This document shows, one piece after another, positions 38,402 to 46,290 of a DNA stretch of 64,000 nt. Made by a program: the position numbers and the translations under genes. How positions within the stretch are numbered: the stretch's first letter is position 1; each line of letters opens with the position of its first letter. Below the pieces are notes generated by a model, which was not told the origin of the DNA, searched no databases, and saw nothing but the letters and a program-made list of their open reading frames with translations. Source of the DNA: Dyella sp. 2HG41-7 (GTDB taxonomy: Bacteria; Pseudomonadota; Gammaproteobacteria; Xanthomonadales; Rhodanobacteraceae); NCBI RefSeq assembly GCF_021390675.1, contig NZ_JAJEJV010000004.1:3100001-3164000 (forward strand), in the 5' to 3' direction.

Positions 38402-39190
38402 GTGACACGATCCATCGCACCACCCATCGCCCTCACCATCGCCGGATCGGATTCCGGCGGTGGCGCCGGCATTCAAGCCGATTTGAAAACCTTCCGTGCG
38501 CAGGGGGTGCATGGACTGTCGGTGATCGCCGCCATCACCTCGCAAAACACGCGCGAGGTTACGGCGGTGCATCCGGTTCCGCTTGCGCATATTCGCAACC
38601 AGATCGATGCACTGTTCGACGACTTTCCCGTTGCTGCCGTAAAGACCGGCATGTTGGGCAACGCCGCCACGGTGCGCTTGGTCGCAAAGGCGTTGCGCAA
38701 GCGCAAACCGGCTTGGCTCGTGGTCGATCCGGTGATGATTTCGACCAGCGGCTCGCGATTGCTCGACGAAGACGCCATCGACGCGATGATCAACGAGCTG
38801 ATTCCGTTGGCCGATATCGTGACGCCGAATTTGCCGGAAGCGGAAGCGCTGCTCGGCAGTCCCCTGAATACGCCAAAACAACTTCACGATGCCGGCGAAG
38901 CGTTGCTCGCGCTCGGTGCATCCGGCGTGCTTTTGAAAGGCGGCCATGGGCGCGGCCGCGAGGTTGTCGATCGGTATTTCGACGCACGCGGATCGATGGA
39001 CATTCGCCACACACGCCTGCCCCGCGAAGGCCACGGCACCGGCTGCACGCTCGCCTCGGCCATCGCTGCGGCGCTGGCGAAGGGCGCGACGCCACGTCAG
39101 GCCGTGCGCCAGGCGGTCGCTTACGTGCAACGCGCGCTGAAAAACGGCTACCGCCCGGGCGGCGGTGCGGCATTCGTGCTCCGTCACTGA
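38402..39190 (+). CDS. thiD: Hydroxymethylpyrimidine/phosphomethylpyrimidine kinase
   Basis: Phosphorylates HMP and HMP-P for thiamine synthesis. The 262-residue protein has IALTIAGSDSGGGAGIQADL, VKTGMLGNAATV, VVDPVMISTSGSRLLDEDA, TPNLPEAEALLG, VLLKGGHG and GTGCTLASAIAAALAKG. The start is a GTG at 38402, 8 nt after the phoH stop; no ATG fits. It is probably co-transcribed with phoH. Confidence 0.94.
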   Translation: MTRSIAPPIALTIAGSDSGGGAGIQADLKTFRAQGVHGLSVIAAITSQNTREVTAVHPVPLAHIRNQIDALFDDFPVAAVKTGMLGNAATVRLVAKALRKRKPAWLVVDPVMISTSGSRLLDEDAIDAMINELIPLADIVTPNLPEAEALLGSPLNTPKQLHDAGEALLALGASGVLLKGGHGRGREVVDRYFDARGSMDIRHTRLPREGHGTGCTLASAIAAALAKGATPRQAVRQAVAYVQRALKNGYRPGGGAAFVLRH

Positions 39191-39263
39191 ACGGGATTTG
39201 ACGTAAAATCGGGCAACGGCCATCCGGCCACCTTTGTCAGGCGCAGCCCGAGCCGCTTTCACG

Positions 39264-40211
39264 ATGGATTTCCTCAGTCCCCGTTTCATCATTCTCTACG
39301 TGCTGCTGGCCTTCGTGCTGTGCGTGCTGCTGGTGCATCTGCGCGGACGCGCGCGACTGCGCTTCGACCGCCAGCTGGTGGATCACTCCGCTGTCTTCGC
39401 GCCGTACAACTTGCTGATGTACGCCTTCTCGGCCGTACCTGCGCGGCCGATCCTCGATCGCGGCGGTTTTCCCCAACTGAATCTGCTGCAGGAAAACTGG
39501 CAAGCCATTCGCGACGAAGCGTTGCAGTTGTTCGACGACGGTCATATCCGCGCCGCCGAAAAACACAACGACGCTAGCTTCAACAGTTTCTTCAAGCAAG
39601 GTTGGAAGCGCTTTTATTTGAAGTGGTACGGCGAACCGTTAGCGTCCGCCGAAGCGCTGTGCCCGAAAACCGTGGCGCTACTCAACACCATTCCCAGCGT
39701 CAAAGCGGCGATGTTCGCGACGCTTGCGCCGAACAGCAAACTCAATCCACACCGCGATCCGTTCGCCGGCTCGCTGCGTTACCACCTCGGCCTGATCACG
39801 CCCAATTCGCGCGATTGCCGTATTTTCGTCGACGGCGAAGAACACGCCTGGGGCGACGGCAAAGATATCGTCTTCGACGAAACCTACGTGCACTGGGTGG
39901 AAAACAAAACCGATCAGACGCGCGTGATTCTCTTCGCCGACGTCGAGCGACCGCTGCGCACGCGCATCATGAGCGCCATCAACCACCGGGTGGGTGCCTT
40001 TATGGGCAAGATCACTGCGTCGCCGAATACGGAATCGCCGGAAGAAAAGACCGGCTTCGTCAATCGCATGTTCGCGCTCAACCAGCGCGGACGCGAGCGC
40101 AGCCGCGCGTTCAAGAAGCGGTTTCCCAAGATTTTCCGCACTGTGAAATACATCGGCATGCTGATCTTTATCTGGCTGGTATTTCTCGCGCCCTGGCCGT
40201 TCGTGCGCTGA
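39264..40211 (+). CDS. lpxO: LpxO-like aspartyl/asparaginyl beta-hydroxylase
   Basis: Membrane-bound Fe(II)/2-oxoglutarate dioxygenase; LpxO 2-hydroxylates a lipid A acyl chain. The 315-residue protein has an N-terminal membrane segment (FIILYVLLAFVLCVLLVHL), the iron-binding HxD...H set in LNPHRDPFAGSLRYHLGL and YVHWVENKTDQTRVILF, and a C-terminal membrane segment (YIGMLIFIWLVFLAPWPF). The ATG at 39264 is preferred over 39234 since the hydrophobic segment then begins near the N-terminus. The lipid A role is inferred. Confidence 0.87.
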   Translation: MDFLSPRFIILYVLLAFVLCVLLVHLRGRARLRFDRQLVDHSAVFAPYNLLMYAFSAVPARPILDRGGFPQLNLLQENWQAIRDEALQLFDDGHIRAAEKHNDASFNSFFKQGWKRFYLKWYGEPLASAEALCPKTVALLNTIPSVKAAMFATLAPNSKLNPHRDPFAGSLRYHLGLITPNSRDCRIFVDGEEHAWGDGKDIVFDETYVHWVENKTDQTRVILFADVERPLRTRIMSAINHRVGAFMGKITASPNTESPEEKTGFVNRMFALNQRGRERSRAFKKRFPKIFRTVKYIGMLIFIWLVFLAPWPFVR

Positions 40212-40214
40212 GCT

Positions 40215-40241
40215 GTCACGTTTTCACTAGCCCGCGCGTCC
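40215..40241 (+). promoter_or_regulatory. ECF41-type promoter of the sigma factor gene
   Basis: TGTCACG (40215-40221), 16 nt, then CGTC (40238-40241). This fits the ECF41 consensus TGTCACA...CGTC. An identical layout precedes the downstream partner gene. It implies autoregulation. Confidence 0.75.
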
Positions 40242-40269
40242 TGGCCATAGGCCCTTACCGGGAACGACC

Positions 40270-41169
40270 ATGGACTCGCACACCGTTTTGTTCCAAAAAC
40301 ACCGCCCCCGCCTGATGGGGCTCGCTTATCGCATGCTCGGCACCCAGGCCGATGCCGAAGACGTGCTGCACGACGCATGGCTTCGCTGGCACTCGCAAGA
40401 TAAAGACAGCCTCGACGATGCCGAAGCCTGGCTGGTAACGGTCACCACCCGTCTCGCGCTGGATCGGCTGCGCCGCGCCAAGGTCGAACGCGAGCACTAC
40501 ACCGGCCCGTGGTTGCCGGAACCGCTCATCGAGCCGGAGCAGCAACCCGATACGCAAGCGGAACACGCCGAAACGCTGACGCTGTCGTTTCTGCTGATGC
40601 TCGAACGCCTCAGCGCAGAAGAACGCGCCGCGTTTTTGCTGCGCGAAGTGTTCGACTACAGTCACGCGGAAGCCGCGACCATTCTTGGCATTACCGAAGA
40701 AGCCTGCCGCCAGCGCGCGCATCGCGCCAAACAAAGATTGCGTGAAGAACGCACGCGCTTCACCGCCAACGCGCAAACGCAACGGCGTCTGCTCGAACGT
40801 TTTGCGGATGCGTTGCAGCACCCTACGGAAGAGAATTTGCGCACGTTGCTCGCCGAAGACGCCATGCATGTCGCCGACGGTGGCGGCTTGGTCACCGCCA
40901 CGTTGCGACCGCTACTGGGCAGCGAGCGTATCGCGCGCCTATATGTGCAAATCGGCAAGCTCGAGCAGGGTCACGATATCCGTCGCGATCTGCGCTTGCT
41001 GAACGGCACGCCGGCGCTGCTGACATGGGTGGACGGCAAGTTGGTCACGGTGATCTGGATCGAGTGCGACGGCGACCGCATCGTCGCCCTGCACGCCCTG
41101 CGCAACCCCGAAAAACTGGCCCGCCTGGCGGCTGTCACGGAATGGCCGTCTGGCACGTCCTTACATTGA
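40270..41169 (+). CDS. ECF41-group RNA polymerase sigma factor (SigJ-like) with SnoaL-type C-terminus
   Basis: Extracytoplasmic-function sigma factor of 299 residues. Domain 2 has LAYRMLGTQADAEDVLHDAW; domain 4 has AFLLREVFDYSHAEAATILG. The group-specific marks are all present: the WLPEPL linker (about 78-83), and in the fused C-terminal regulatory domain ADGGG and NPEKL. ECF41 factors lack an anti-sigma factor; the C-terminal NTF2/SnoaL-like domain controls activity. The next gene is the typical carboxymuconolactone-decarboxylase-like partner. Confidence 0.93.
   Translation: MDSHTVLFQKHRPRLMGLAYRMLGTQADAEDVLHDAWLRWHSQDKDSLDDAEAWLVTVTTRLALDRLRRAKVEREHYTGPWLPEPLIEPEQQPDTQAEHAETLTLSFLLMLERLSAEERAAFLLREVFDYSHAEAATILGITEEACRQRAHRAKQRLREERTRFTANAQTQRRLLERFADALQHPTEENLRTLLAEDAMHVADGGGLVTATLRPLLGSERIARLYVQIGKLEQGHDIRRDLRLLNGTPALLTWVDGKLVTVIWIECDGDRIVALHALRNPEKLARLAAVTEWPSGTSLH
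41133..41159 (+). promoter_or_regulatory. ECF41-type promoter of the partner gene
   Basis: TGTCACG (41133-41139), 16 nt, then CGTC (41156-41159), inside the last codons of the sigma gene and about 48 nt before the partner start. Same hexamers and spacing as the sigma gene's own promoter. Confidence 0.75.
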
Positions 41170-41206
41170 AACGGCCACTTTCGGTCGCTTATGCGAGGAC
41201 TCCCCC

Positions 41207-41671
41207 ATGTCACGTTTCTCCTACTACAGCTACCCCGAAGCCCTGAAGCCGCTGTTTGCGATGAAGGCGCACATCGATAAATCGGGACTCGAAAAAAGTC
41301 TCACGCACCTGGTGATGTTGCGCGCTTCGCAGCTCAACGGCTGCGCGTATTGCATGGACATGCACAGCAAGGAAGCGCGCGCCGAAGGTGAAACCGAGCA
41401 ACGGCTCTATGTGCTGCAAGCCTGGCGCGAAGCGCCGTTCTACACCGATCGCGAACGCGCTGCGCTGGCCTGGTGCGAAGCGGTGACGCGGCTAGACCCC
41501 ATTCACGGTGTGCCGGACGACGTCTACGCGCAAGCCAGCGCGCAATTCAGCGAACGCGAACTGATGGATCTCAATCTGCTGGTGATCATGATCAACGCGT
41601 GGAATCGCATCGCCATTCCGTCGAAAACGGAACCCGGAAGTTTTCAGCCCGCCGAACGCAAAGTAGCGTAA
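41207..41671 (+). CDS. Carboxymuconolactone decarboxylase/AhpD-like protein (ECF41 partner)
   Basis: A 154-residue protein with the AhpD core LNGCAYCMDMHSKEAR: the CxxC pair and the following His of alkylhydroperoxidase-like proteins. It begins MSRFSYYSYPEALKPLF, typical of the genes linked to ECF41 factors. The activity is unproven; a redox or peroxidase role is suggested by the CxxC. It has its own ECF41-type promoter and is followed by a strong bidirectional terminator. Confidence 0.9.
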   Translation: MSRFSYYSYPEALKPLFAMKAHIDKSGLEKSLTHLVMLRASQLNGCAYCMDMHSKEARAEGETEQRLYVLQAWREAPFYTDRERAALAWCEAVTRLDPIHGVPDDVYAQASAQFSERELMDLNLLVIMINAWNRIAIPSKTEPGSFQPAERKVA

Positions 41672-41679
41672 CGCTCATA

Positions 41680-41717
41680 AAAAAAGCCCCTCTCCCTTTC
41701 AGGAGAGGGGCTTTTTA
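41680..41717. terminator. Bidirectional terminator
   Basis: Stem AGCCCCTCTCC/GGAGAGGGGCT with A-run left and T-run right; between the AhpD-like gene and convergent isocitrate dehydrogenase gene. Confidence 0.92.
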
Positions 41718-41726
41718 GTTCTATTC

Positions 41727-42740
41727 TCAGGCCTTCACACGCTTGGCGATGGCGTCGCCAAAACTCTGCGTGGAGCCTTTGCCGCCCAGGTCCGGCGTCA
41801 CGTGATCGCGATCGTTCGCCATCGTGTCGCGAATGGCCTGACGCAGCTTGGTGCCTTTGTCGACCATGCCCAAGTGATCGAGCATATCGGCCGCCGCCAG
41901 CAACAGCGCGCACGGATTGGCGATACCCTTGCCTGCGATATCCGGCGCGGAACCATGCACCGCTTCGAAAATCGCTGCGTGCTCGCTGATGTTGTCGCCC
42001 GGCGCCAAACCGAGGCCGCCGACGAGGCCCGCGCAAAGATCGGAAAGAATGTCGCCGAACAGATTGGTGGTGACGATCACGTCGAACTGCTCGGGGCGCA
42101 TCACCAGCTGCATGCAGGCGTTGTCCACGATCATTTCGTTAAATTCGATCTGCGGGTATTCCTTGGCGATTTCACGCGCCACATTCAGAAACAAACCCGA
42201 CGCCGTCTTGATGATGTTCGCCTTATGCACGGCGGTGACTTTCTTGCGTCCTTTCTTTACTGCCATTTCGAACGCATAACGCACGATACGCGCGCAGCCT
42301 TTGCGGGTAACGCGAATCACGGAGTTGGCGACTTCGCCGTCTTCCGAGATGGTCTGCCCTTCCGACAAATACGCGCCTTCGGTGTTTTCGCGCACCGTAA
42401 TGATGTCGATATTTTCGTAGCGCGCCTTGGTGCCGGGGAAGCTGATCGCCGGGCGCACGTTGGCGTAAAGATCGAAATGACGGCGCAGCGTCACGTTGAT
42501 CGACGTGAAGCCACCGCCCACCGGCGTGGTCAAAGGACCTTTCAGCGCGATCCCATGCTTGGCGATGGCCTCGAGCGTCGCCTTGGGCAGTAGGTCGCCC
42601 TGGCTCTCAAGCGCGATCATGCCGGCCTCGACGGTGTCGTAGGTCAAGCCGCAGTCCAGCGCGTCGAGCACGCGCAGCGTGGCGGTCATGATCTCCGGGC
42701 CGATACCGTCGCCCGGGATCACCGCAATGGTCTTGCTCAT
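41727..42740 (-). CDS. Isocitrate dehydrogenase, NAD-dependent type
   Basis: TCA-cycle enzyme of the beta-decarboxylating dehydrogenase family, 337 residues: IAVIPGDGIGPEI, substrate motif VRENTEGAYLSEGQ, metal-binding FGDILSDLCAGLVGGLG and EAVHGSAPDIAGKGIANP. The Asp-Ile pair after GSAP and the absence of the Lys/Tyr of NADP enzymes point to NAD, as in Xanthomonas homologues. AAGGAG precedes the ATG at 42740. An isopropylmalate dehydrogenase is unlikely because of the ENTEG motif and absence of leu genes. Confidence 0.9.
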   Translation of the reverse strand: MSKTIAVIPGDGIGPEIMTATLRVLDALDCGLTYDTVEAGMIALESQGDLLPKATLEAIAKHGIALKGPLTTPVGGGFTSINVTLRRHFDLYANVRPAISFPGTKARYENIDIITVRENTEGAYLSEGQTISEDGEVANSVIRVTRKGCARIVRYAFEMAVKKGRKKVTAVHKANIIKTASGLFLNVAREIAKEYPQIEFNEMIVDNACMQLVMRPEQFDVIVTTNLFGDILSDLCAGLVGGLGLAPGDNISEHAAIFEAVHGSAPDIAGKGIANPCALLLAAADMLDHLGMVDKGTKLRQAIRDTMANDRDHVTPDLGGKGSTQSFGDAIAKRVKA

Positions 42741-42951
42741 GGGGGAACTCCTTGAAGAAAAAGCGGGTAGCCGGCGCACGGGGAAGGCGCCTGGCTGAAA
42801 TCCGCTCAATTATCCCCGATGGGCCTGTCTGGGAACAGTCCGAAGGGGCTTCAGGGCGTTGAAAATGCTCGCACGGAGCGATGCTTCGATTCGAATGATG
42901 GCCACGCGCGCGACCGCCCTCTCCCTACGAAGAGAGGGCACACATGGGCGT
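42741..42951 (-). other. Spacer between the AhpD-like gene and isocitrate dehydrogenase
   Basis: About 211 nt with one hairpin, GCCCTCTC/GAGAGGGC at 42916-42939, just after the AhpD-like stop on the minus strand, without a T-run. The rest should hold the isocitrate dehydrogenase promoter; no clear hexamers were seen. Confidence 0.4.
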
Positions 42952-43344
42952 TTACGCGTGCTCGCCGCAGTTTTCCGCTTGTCCGGCTGCGTTGCCCGCT
43001 TCGAGCTGATCGAGAAAATCGACTGCGCGGCGCAAGTGCGGAATCACGATCGATCCGCCCACCACCAAGCCGACGCTGAAGACTTCGAAGAATTCATCGC
43101 GCGTCACGCCGACATCCTTGCATTGCGCGACGTGGTAGCTGATGCAATCGTCGCAACGCAGCACCATCGAAGCGACCAAACCGAGCATTTCCTTGGTTTT
43201 CACATCCAGCACGCCGGCTTTGTAGGTCTGCGTGTCCAGCGCGAAGAAACGTCGAACCACTTGGTTGTCTTCGGCCAAGATGCGCTCGTTCATCCGGTGA
43301 CGAAACGCGGTGAATTCGGCCAGGCGATCTTTTTCGGCGCTCAT
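42952..43344 (-). CDS. AhpD-like carboxymuconolactone decarboxylase family protein
   Basis: A 130-residue protein with MVLRCDDCISYHVAQCKDVG, the CxxC...H active-site pattern of AhpD-like proteins, and EVFSVGLVVGGSIVIPHLRR. Its ATG overlaps the glutaredoxin stop (ATGA), so both are made together. A dithiol partner plus glutaredoxin suggests a thiol-based peroxide or disulfide role; this is inference. Confidence 0.88.
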   Translation of the reverse strand: MSAEKDRLAEFTAFRHRMNERILAEDNQVVRRFFALDTQTYKAGVLDVKTKEMLGLVASMVLRCDDCISYHVAQCKDVGVTRDEFFEVFSVGLVVGGSIVIPHLRRAVDFLDQLEAGNAAGQAENCGEHA

Positions 43345-43604
43345 GCGGCGGCTCCCAACAACTGGGCGAGTTTGCCGCTGCGATCGGCGGCGACCAGGTC
43401 GTCGTAACCACCCACCAGCTGATCGTTGATAAAGATCTGCGGCACCGTGCGACGGCCGCCGCTGCGTGTGAGCATCGTTTCGCGCTGGGTTGGATCGGTG
43501 TCCACCCGCACCTCTTCCCACGCCAGGCCCTTGGCCTTCAGCAGGTTTTTGGCGGCCACGCAGTAAGGGCATACCGCGGTGGAATAGACTTCGATCTTGG
43601 GCAT
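43341..43604 (-). CDS. grxC: Glutaredoxin 3
   Basis: Glutathione-dependent dithiol oxidoreductase of 87 residues. Active site CPYC in VYSTAVCPYCVAAKNLL, cis-proline in RTVPQIFINDQLVGGYDD. Length and motifs fit GrxC. It is coupled to the AhpD-like gene downstream. Confidence 0.95.
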   Translation of the reverse strand: MPKIEVYSTAVCPYCVAAKNLLKAKGLAWEEVRVDTDPTQRETMLTRSGGRRTVPQIFINDQLVGGYDDLVAADRSGKLAQLLGAAA

Positions 43605-43718
43605 TGCGAAACTCCGAAATTACTTGCGCAGGTAAGTGGCGATGAAGGATTCCAATTCAACGGCTCATTGCTGAACTGTCGCACCGTAGAACGGTCTCAG
43701 TGATATTGTCGTTCATCT

Positions 43719-45419
43719 ATGATCATGGCGCATCGATACTTTCATAAACGCCTGTTGACCGCGCTGGCGGCCGCCACCGTGGCCGTCGCCGCGGGCGCTC
43801 AGGATCGTTCGGACGACGTCCGCCTGCCCGACCTCGGTAGCTCGGCCAACGCGCTCATTTCGCCACAGGAAGCCAATGACTACGGCGCGATGATGCTGCA
43901 GCAGATGCGCGCGCTGGACATGGTGGTGAACGATCCATTGTTGGATGATTACATCAACAACCTCGGCTTCCGCCTCGTTGCGAATTCGGCCAAGCCCAAA
44001 GACCATTTCGCGTTCTTCATCGCTAAAGATCCGGTCGTCAACGCGTTCTCCGCGCCGGGCGGCTACATCGGCATCGATTCGGGCTTAATCATCATCACGC
44101 GCAACGAAGACGAACTCGCCGCGGTGATGGCGCACGAAATCGGGCACATCACGCAAAACCATCTGCAACGCGCCTACGAATCGGCGAAAAAAGACACGCC
44201 GTTGATGGCCCTGGTGGCGCTGGGCGCCATTGCCGCCGGCGGTGCGGCAGGCGGACAAGCGGCGGCGGCGGCGCTGCTTGGCGGTCAGGGCGTGCTGATG
44301 CAGAAAGAAATCAATTTCACGCGCAAGGACGAAGCCGAAGCCGATCGCACCGGCATCGAAACGCTGGCCAAATCGGGCTTCGATCCGAACGCCATGGCCG
44401 GATTTTTCCAACGCATGGAAGACGACATGAGCGCCGATTCCGGCGGCATCGACGTGCCTTCCCTGTTGTTGGATCACCCGGTGACGGCGCAACGCATCAG
44501 CGACGCGAAATCGCGCGCAGGCGCGTTGATCGCGCAACAGAAGATGCAGCCGAGCGGCAATTTGCTCGACAAAAACAGCTGGTCGCAGCAGACCGCGCCG
44601 ATTGCCTACGTCAAAGATCCCACGGTGCTGCTTGGCGCTCGCCACACCGATCAGGAAGCCACCACGTATTTGCTGATGCGCGAACGCGTGCGCGTGCTTT
44701 CCGACGATCCGTACCGCATGGTCAATTTCTACAGCGGTCTGCTCGGTCGAAAAGACGGCCGCTACGACACGCCGGAAAACCGCTACGGTTACGCGCTCGC
44801 GTTGACGCGTAGCGGCCAGGGCGCCAAAGCAATCGCTCAGTTGCAACCGGTGCTGGACAAAGACCCAAGCAATCTCGTGCTCCGTCTGGCAATGGCGGAC
44901 GCGCGCCTGCAAGCCGGCGAACGCGCCGCGGCGCTGGATATATACGCAGCGCTCAATACCCAATCCCCGCGCAACAAAGCCATTGGCGTGGCTTACGCCA
45001 ATGCACTGGATCAAGGTGGCACCAAGGCCCAGGCTTCGCAGGCAGCTCAAATGCTGCGTCCGATGCTGGAAGACACCGACGAGCCCGATCTGTTCACCGC
45101 CTATGCCCGCGCCAGCGAGCGTGCCGGCGACAGCGTGCGCGCCGGCGAAGCCTACGCACAGGCGAGCTACCTCTCCGGGCGCCCCTTCGACGCGATGGAA
45201 CAGCTCAAATCCCTGCTTAAACGCAACGATTTGGACTACTACGCCAGGGCCCGCATCCAGGCCCACATCGCCGAACTCACCCCGCTGACGATGGAATTGC
45301 GCAAACGGCGTGTGTCGACGGACGACAACCCGGACGGCACCAGCCAAACGCCGCAGCAGTTCGGCAACAACTGTAGCGGCCGGCTCTGTTTCGGGGTCGG
45401 CAGCAACACGCTTAACTGA
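43719..45419 (+). CDS. bepA: BepA-like periplasmic M48 metalloprotease with TPR domain
   Basis: Outer-membrane quality-control protease/chaperone. The 566-residue product has a signal peptide (RLLTALAAATVAVAAGAQ), the M48 zinc site HEIGH (about 139-143) with a downstream Glu in DEAEADRTGIE, and a C-terminal TPR-rich half (about 330-540). BepA degrades misassembled LptD/BamA substrates in E. coli. Either ATG (43719 or 43725) is possible; no good ribosome-binding site decides. The C-terminal CSGRLCFGVG adds two cysteines that may pair. Confidence 0.92.
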   Translation: MIMAHRYFHKRLLTALAAATVAVAAGAQDRSDDVRLPDLGSSANALISPQEANDYGAMMLQQMRALDMVVNDPLLDDYINNLGFRLVANSAKPKDHFAFFIAKDPVVNAFSAPGGYIGIDSGLIIITRNEDELAAVMAHEIGHITQNHLQRAYESAKKDTPLMALVALGAIAAGGAAGGQAAAAALLGGQGVLMQKEINFTRKDEAEADRTGIETLAKSGFDPNAMAGFFQRMEDDMSADSGGIDVPSLLLDHPVTAQRISDAKSRAGALIAQQKMQPSGNLLDKNSWSQQTAPIAYVKDPTVLLGARHTDQEATTYLLMRERVRVLSDDPYRMVNFYSGLLGRKDGRYDTPENRYGYALALTRSGQGAKAIAQLQPVLDKDPSNLVLRLAMADARLQAGERAAALDIYAALNTQSPRNKAIGVAYANALDQGGTKAQASQAAQMLRPMLEDTDEPDLFTAYARASERAGDSVRAGEAYAQASYLSGRPFDAMEQLKSLLKRNDLDYYARARIQAHIAELTPLTMELRKRRVSTDDNPDGTSQTPQQFGNNCSGRLCFGVGSNTLN

Positions 45420-45587
45420 GGCCCGGGCCGCCCCCGGCCTTGATCGCACCGCAGCATGGCGCCCACATCCGTCGTCCTTTAAGGTGCGCAAAGGGTCGCC
45501 AGAGCGACATTTTCACGCACTGTCATAGGCGCGTAACATTGCGCCGCTGCAATATTTGCGTCACAGGCCACCTAATCGGACCTTAGC
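45420..45587 (+). promoter_or_regulatory. phoB upstream region with a possible Pho box
   Basis: CTGTCAT at 45520-45526 matches one half of the Pho-box repeat. A weaker GCGTAAC follows at the 11-nt phase (45531-45537) and TTTCAC precedes it (45511). Together they could bind PhoB and autoregulate phoBR. A GC-rich hairpin after bepA (about 45419-45442) may end the upstream message. Confidence 0.45.
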
Positions 45588-46277
45588 GTGCACAAACGCA
45601 TCCTTATTGTTGAAGACGAAGCCTCCATCCGCGACATGGTCGCCTTCGCCCTGCGCAAAGCCGGCATGGATACCGCGCAAGCCGCCGATGCACGCACGGC
45701 GCAAATGTCCATCGCCGAACAGGTGCCGGACCTAATCCTGCTCGACTGGATGCTTCCGGGCACCAGCGGCCTGGACCTGGCCCGCCGCCTGCGCAAGGAA
45801 GAACTCAGCCGCGAAGTGCCGATCATCATGCTCACCGCGCGCGGCGAGGAAATGGATCGCGTCAACGGCCTGGAAGCCGGCGTCGACGACTACGTCGTCA
45901 AGCCCTTCTCCACGCGCGAGTTGATTGCCCGCATCAAGGCCGTGCTCCGCCGCAGTCAGGGCGACGACGGCTCGGGCATGGTGGAACTGGGTCGACTGCG
46001 CATCGATGGTCCGGCGCACCGCGTGTTCGCGGGCGACGAACCGGTGCCGATCGGTCCCACCGAATACCGTCTGCTGTATTTCTTCATGACCCATCCGGAA
46101 CGCGTCTACTCGCGCGCGCAGTTGCTCGACCATGTGTGGGGCGGCAGCGTGTACGTGGAAGAGCGCACGGTGGACGTGCATATCCGTCGCCTGCGCAAAA
46201 CGCTCGAACCTTGGAAGCTTGAGGATATGGTGCAAACGGTGAGAGGCGCGGGTTATCGATTCTCAGCCAGCCCTTGA
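45588..46277 (+). CDS. phoB: Phosphate regulon response regulator PhoB
   Basis: OmpR-family activator of phosphate-starvation genes, 229 residues. The receiver domain has the acidic pocket VEDEAS, phospho-acceptor Asp53 in [11 protein letters not shown], and [13 protein letters not shown]. The winged-helix effector domain includes [20 protein letters not shown] and [13 protein letters not shown]. The start is a GTG at 45588. It is followed after 13 nt by phoR. Confidence 0.95.
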   Translation: MHKRILIVEDEASIRDMVAFALRKAGMDTAQAADARTAQMSIAEQVPDLILLDWMLPGTSGLDLARRLRKEELSREVPIIMLTARGEEMDRVNGLEAGVDDYVVKPFSTRELIARIKAVLRRSQGDDGSGMVELGRLRIDGPAHRVFAGDEPVPIGPTEYRLLYFFMTHPERVYSRAQLLDHVWGGSVYVEERTVDVHIRRLRKTLEPWKLEDMVQTVRGAGYRFSASP

Positions 46278-46290
46278 AGCGAACGCCGCG

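Noticed and set aside
41680-41717. A copy of the CCCTCTCC repeat
   Set aside because: It has A- and T-runs on both sides and sits between convergent genes, so it is an ordinary bidirectional terminator.
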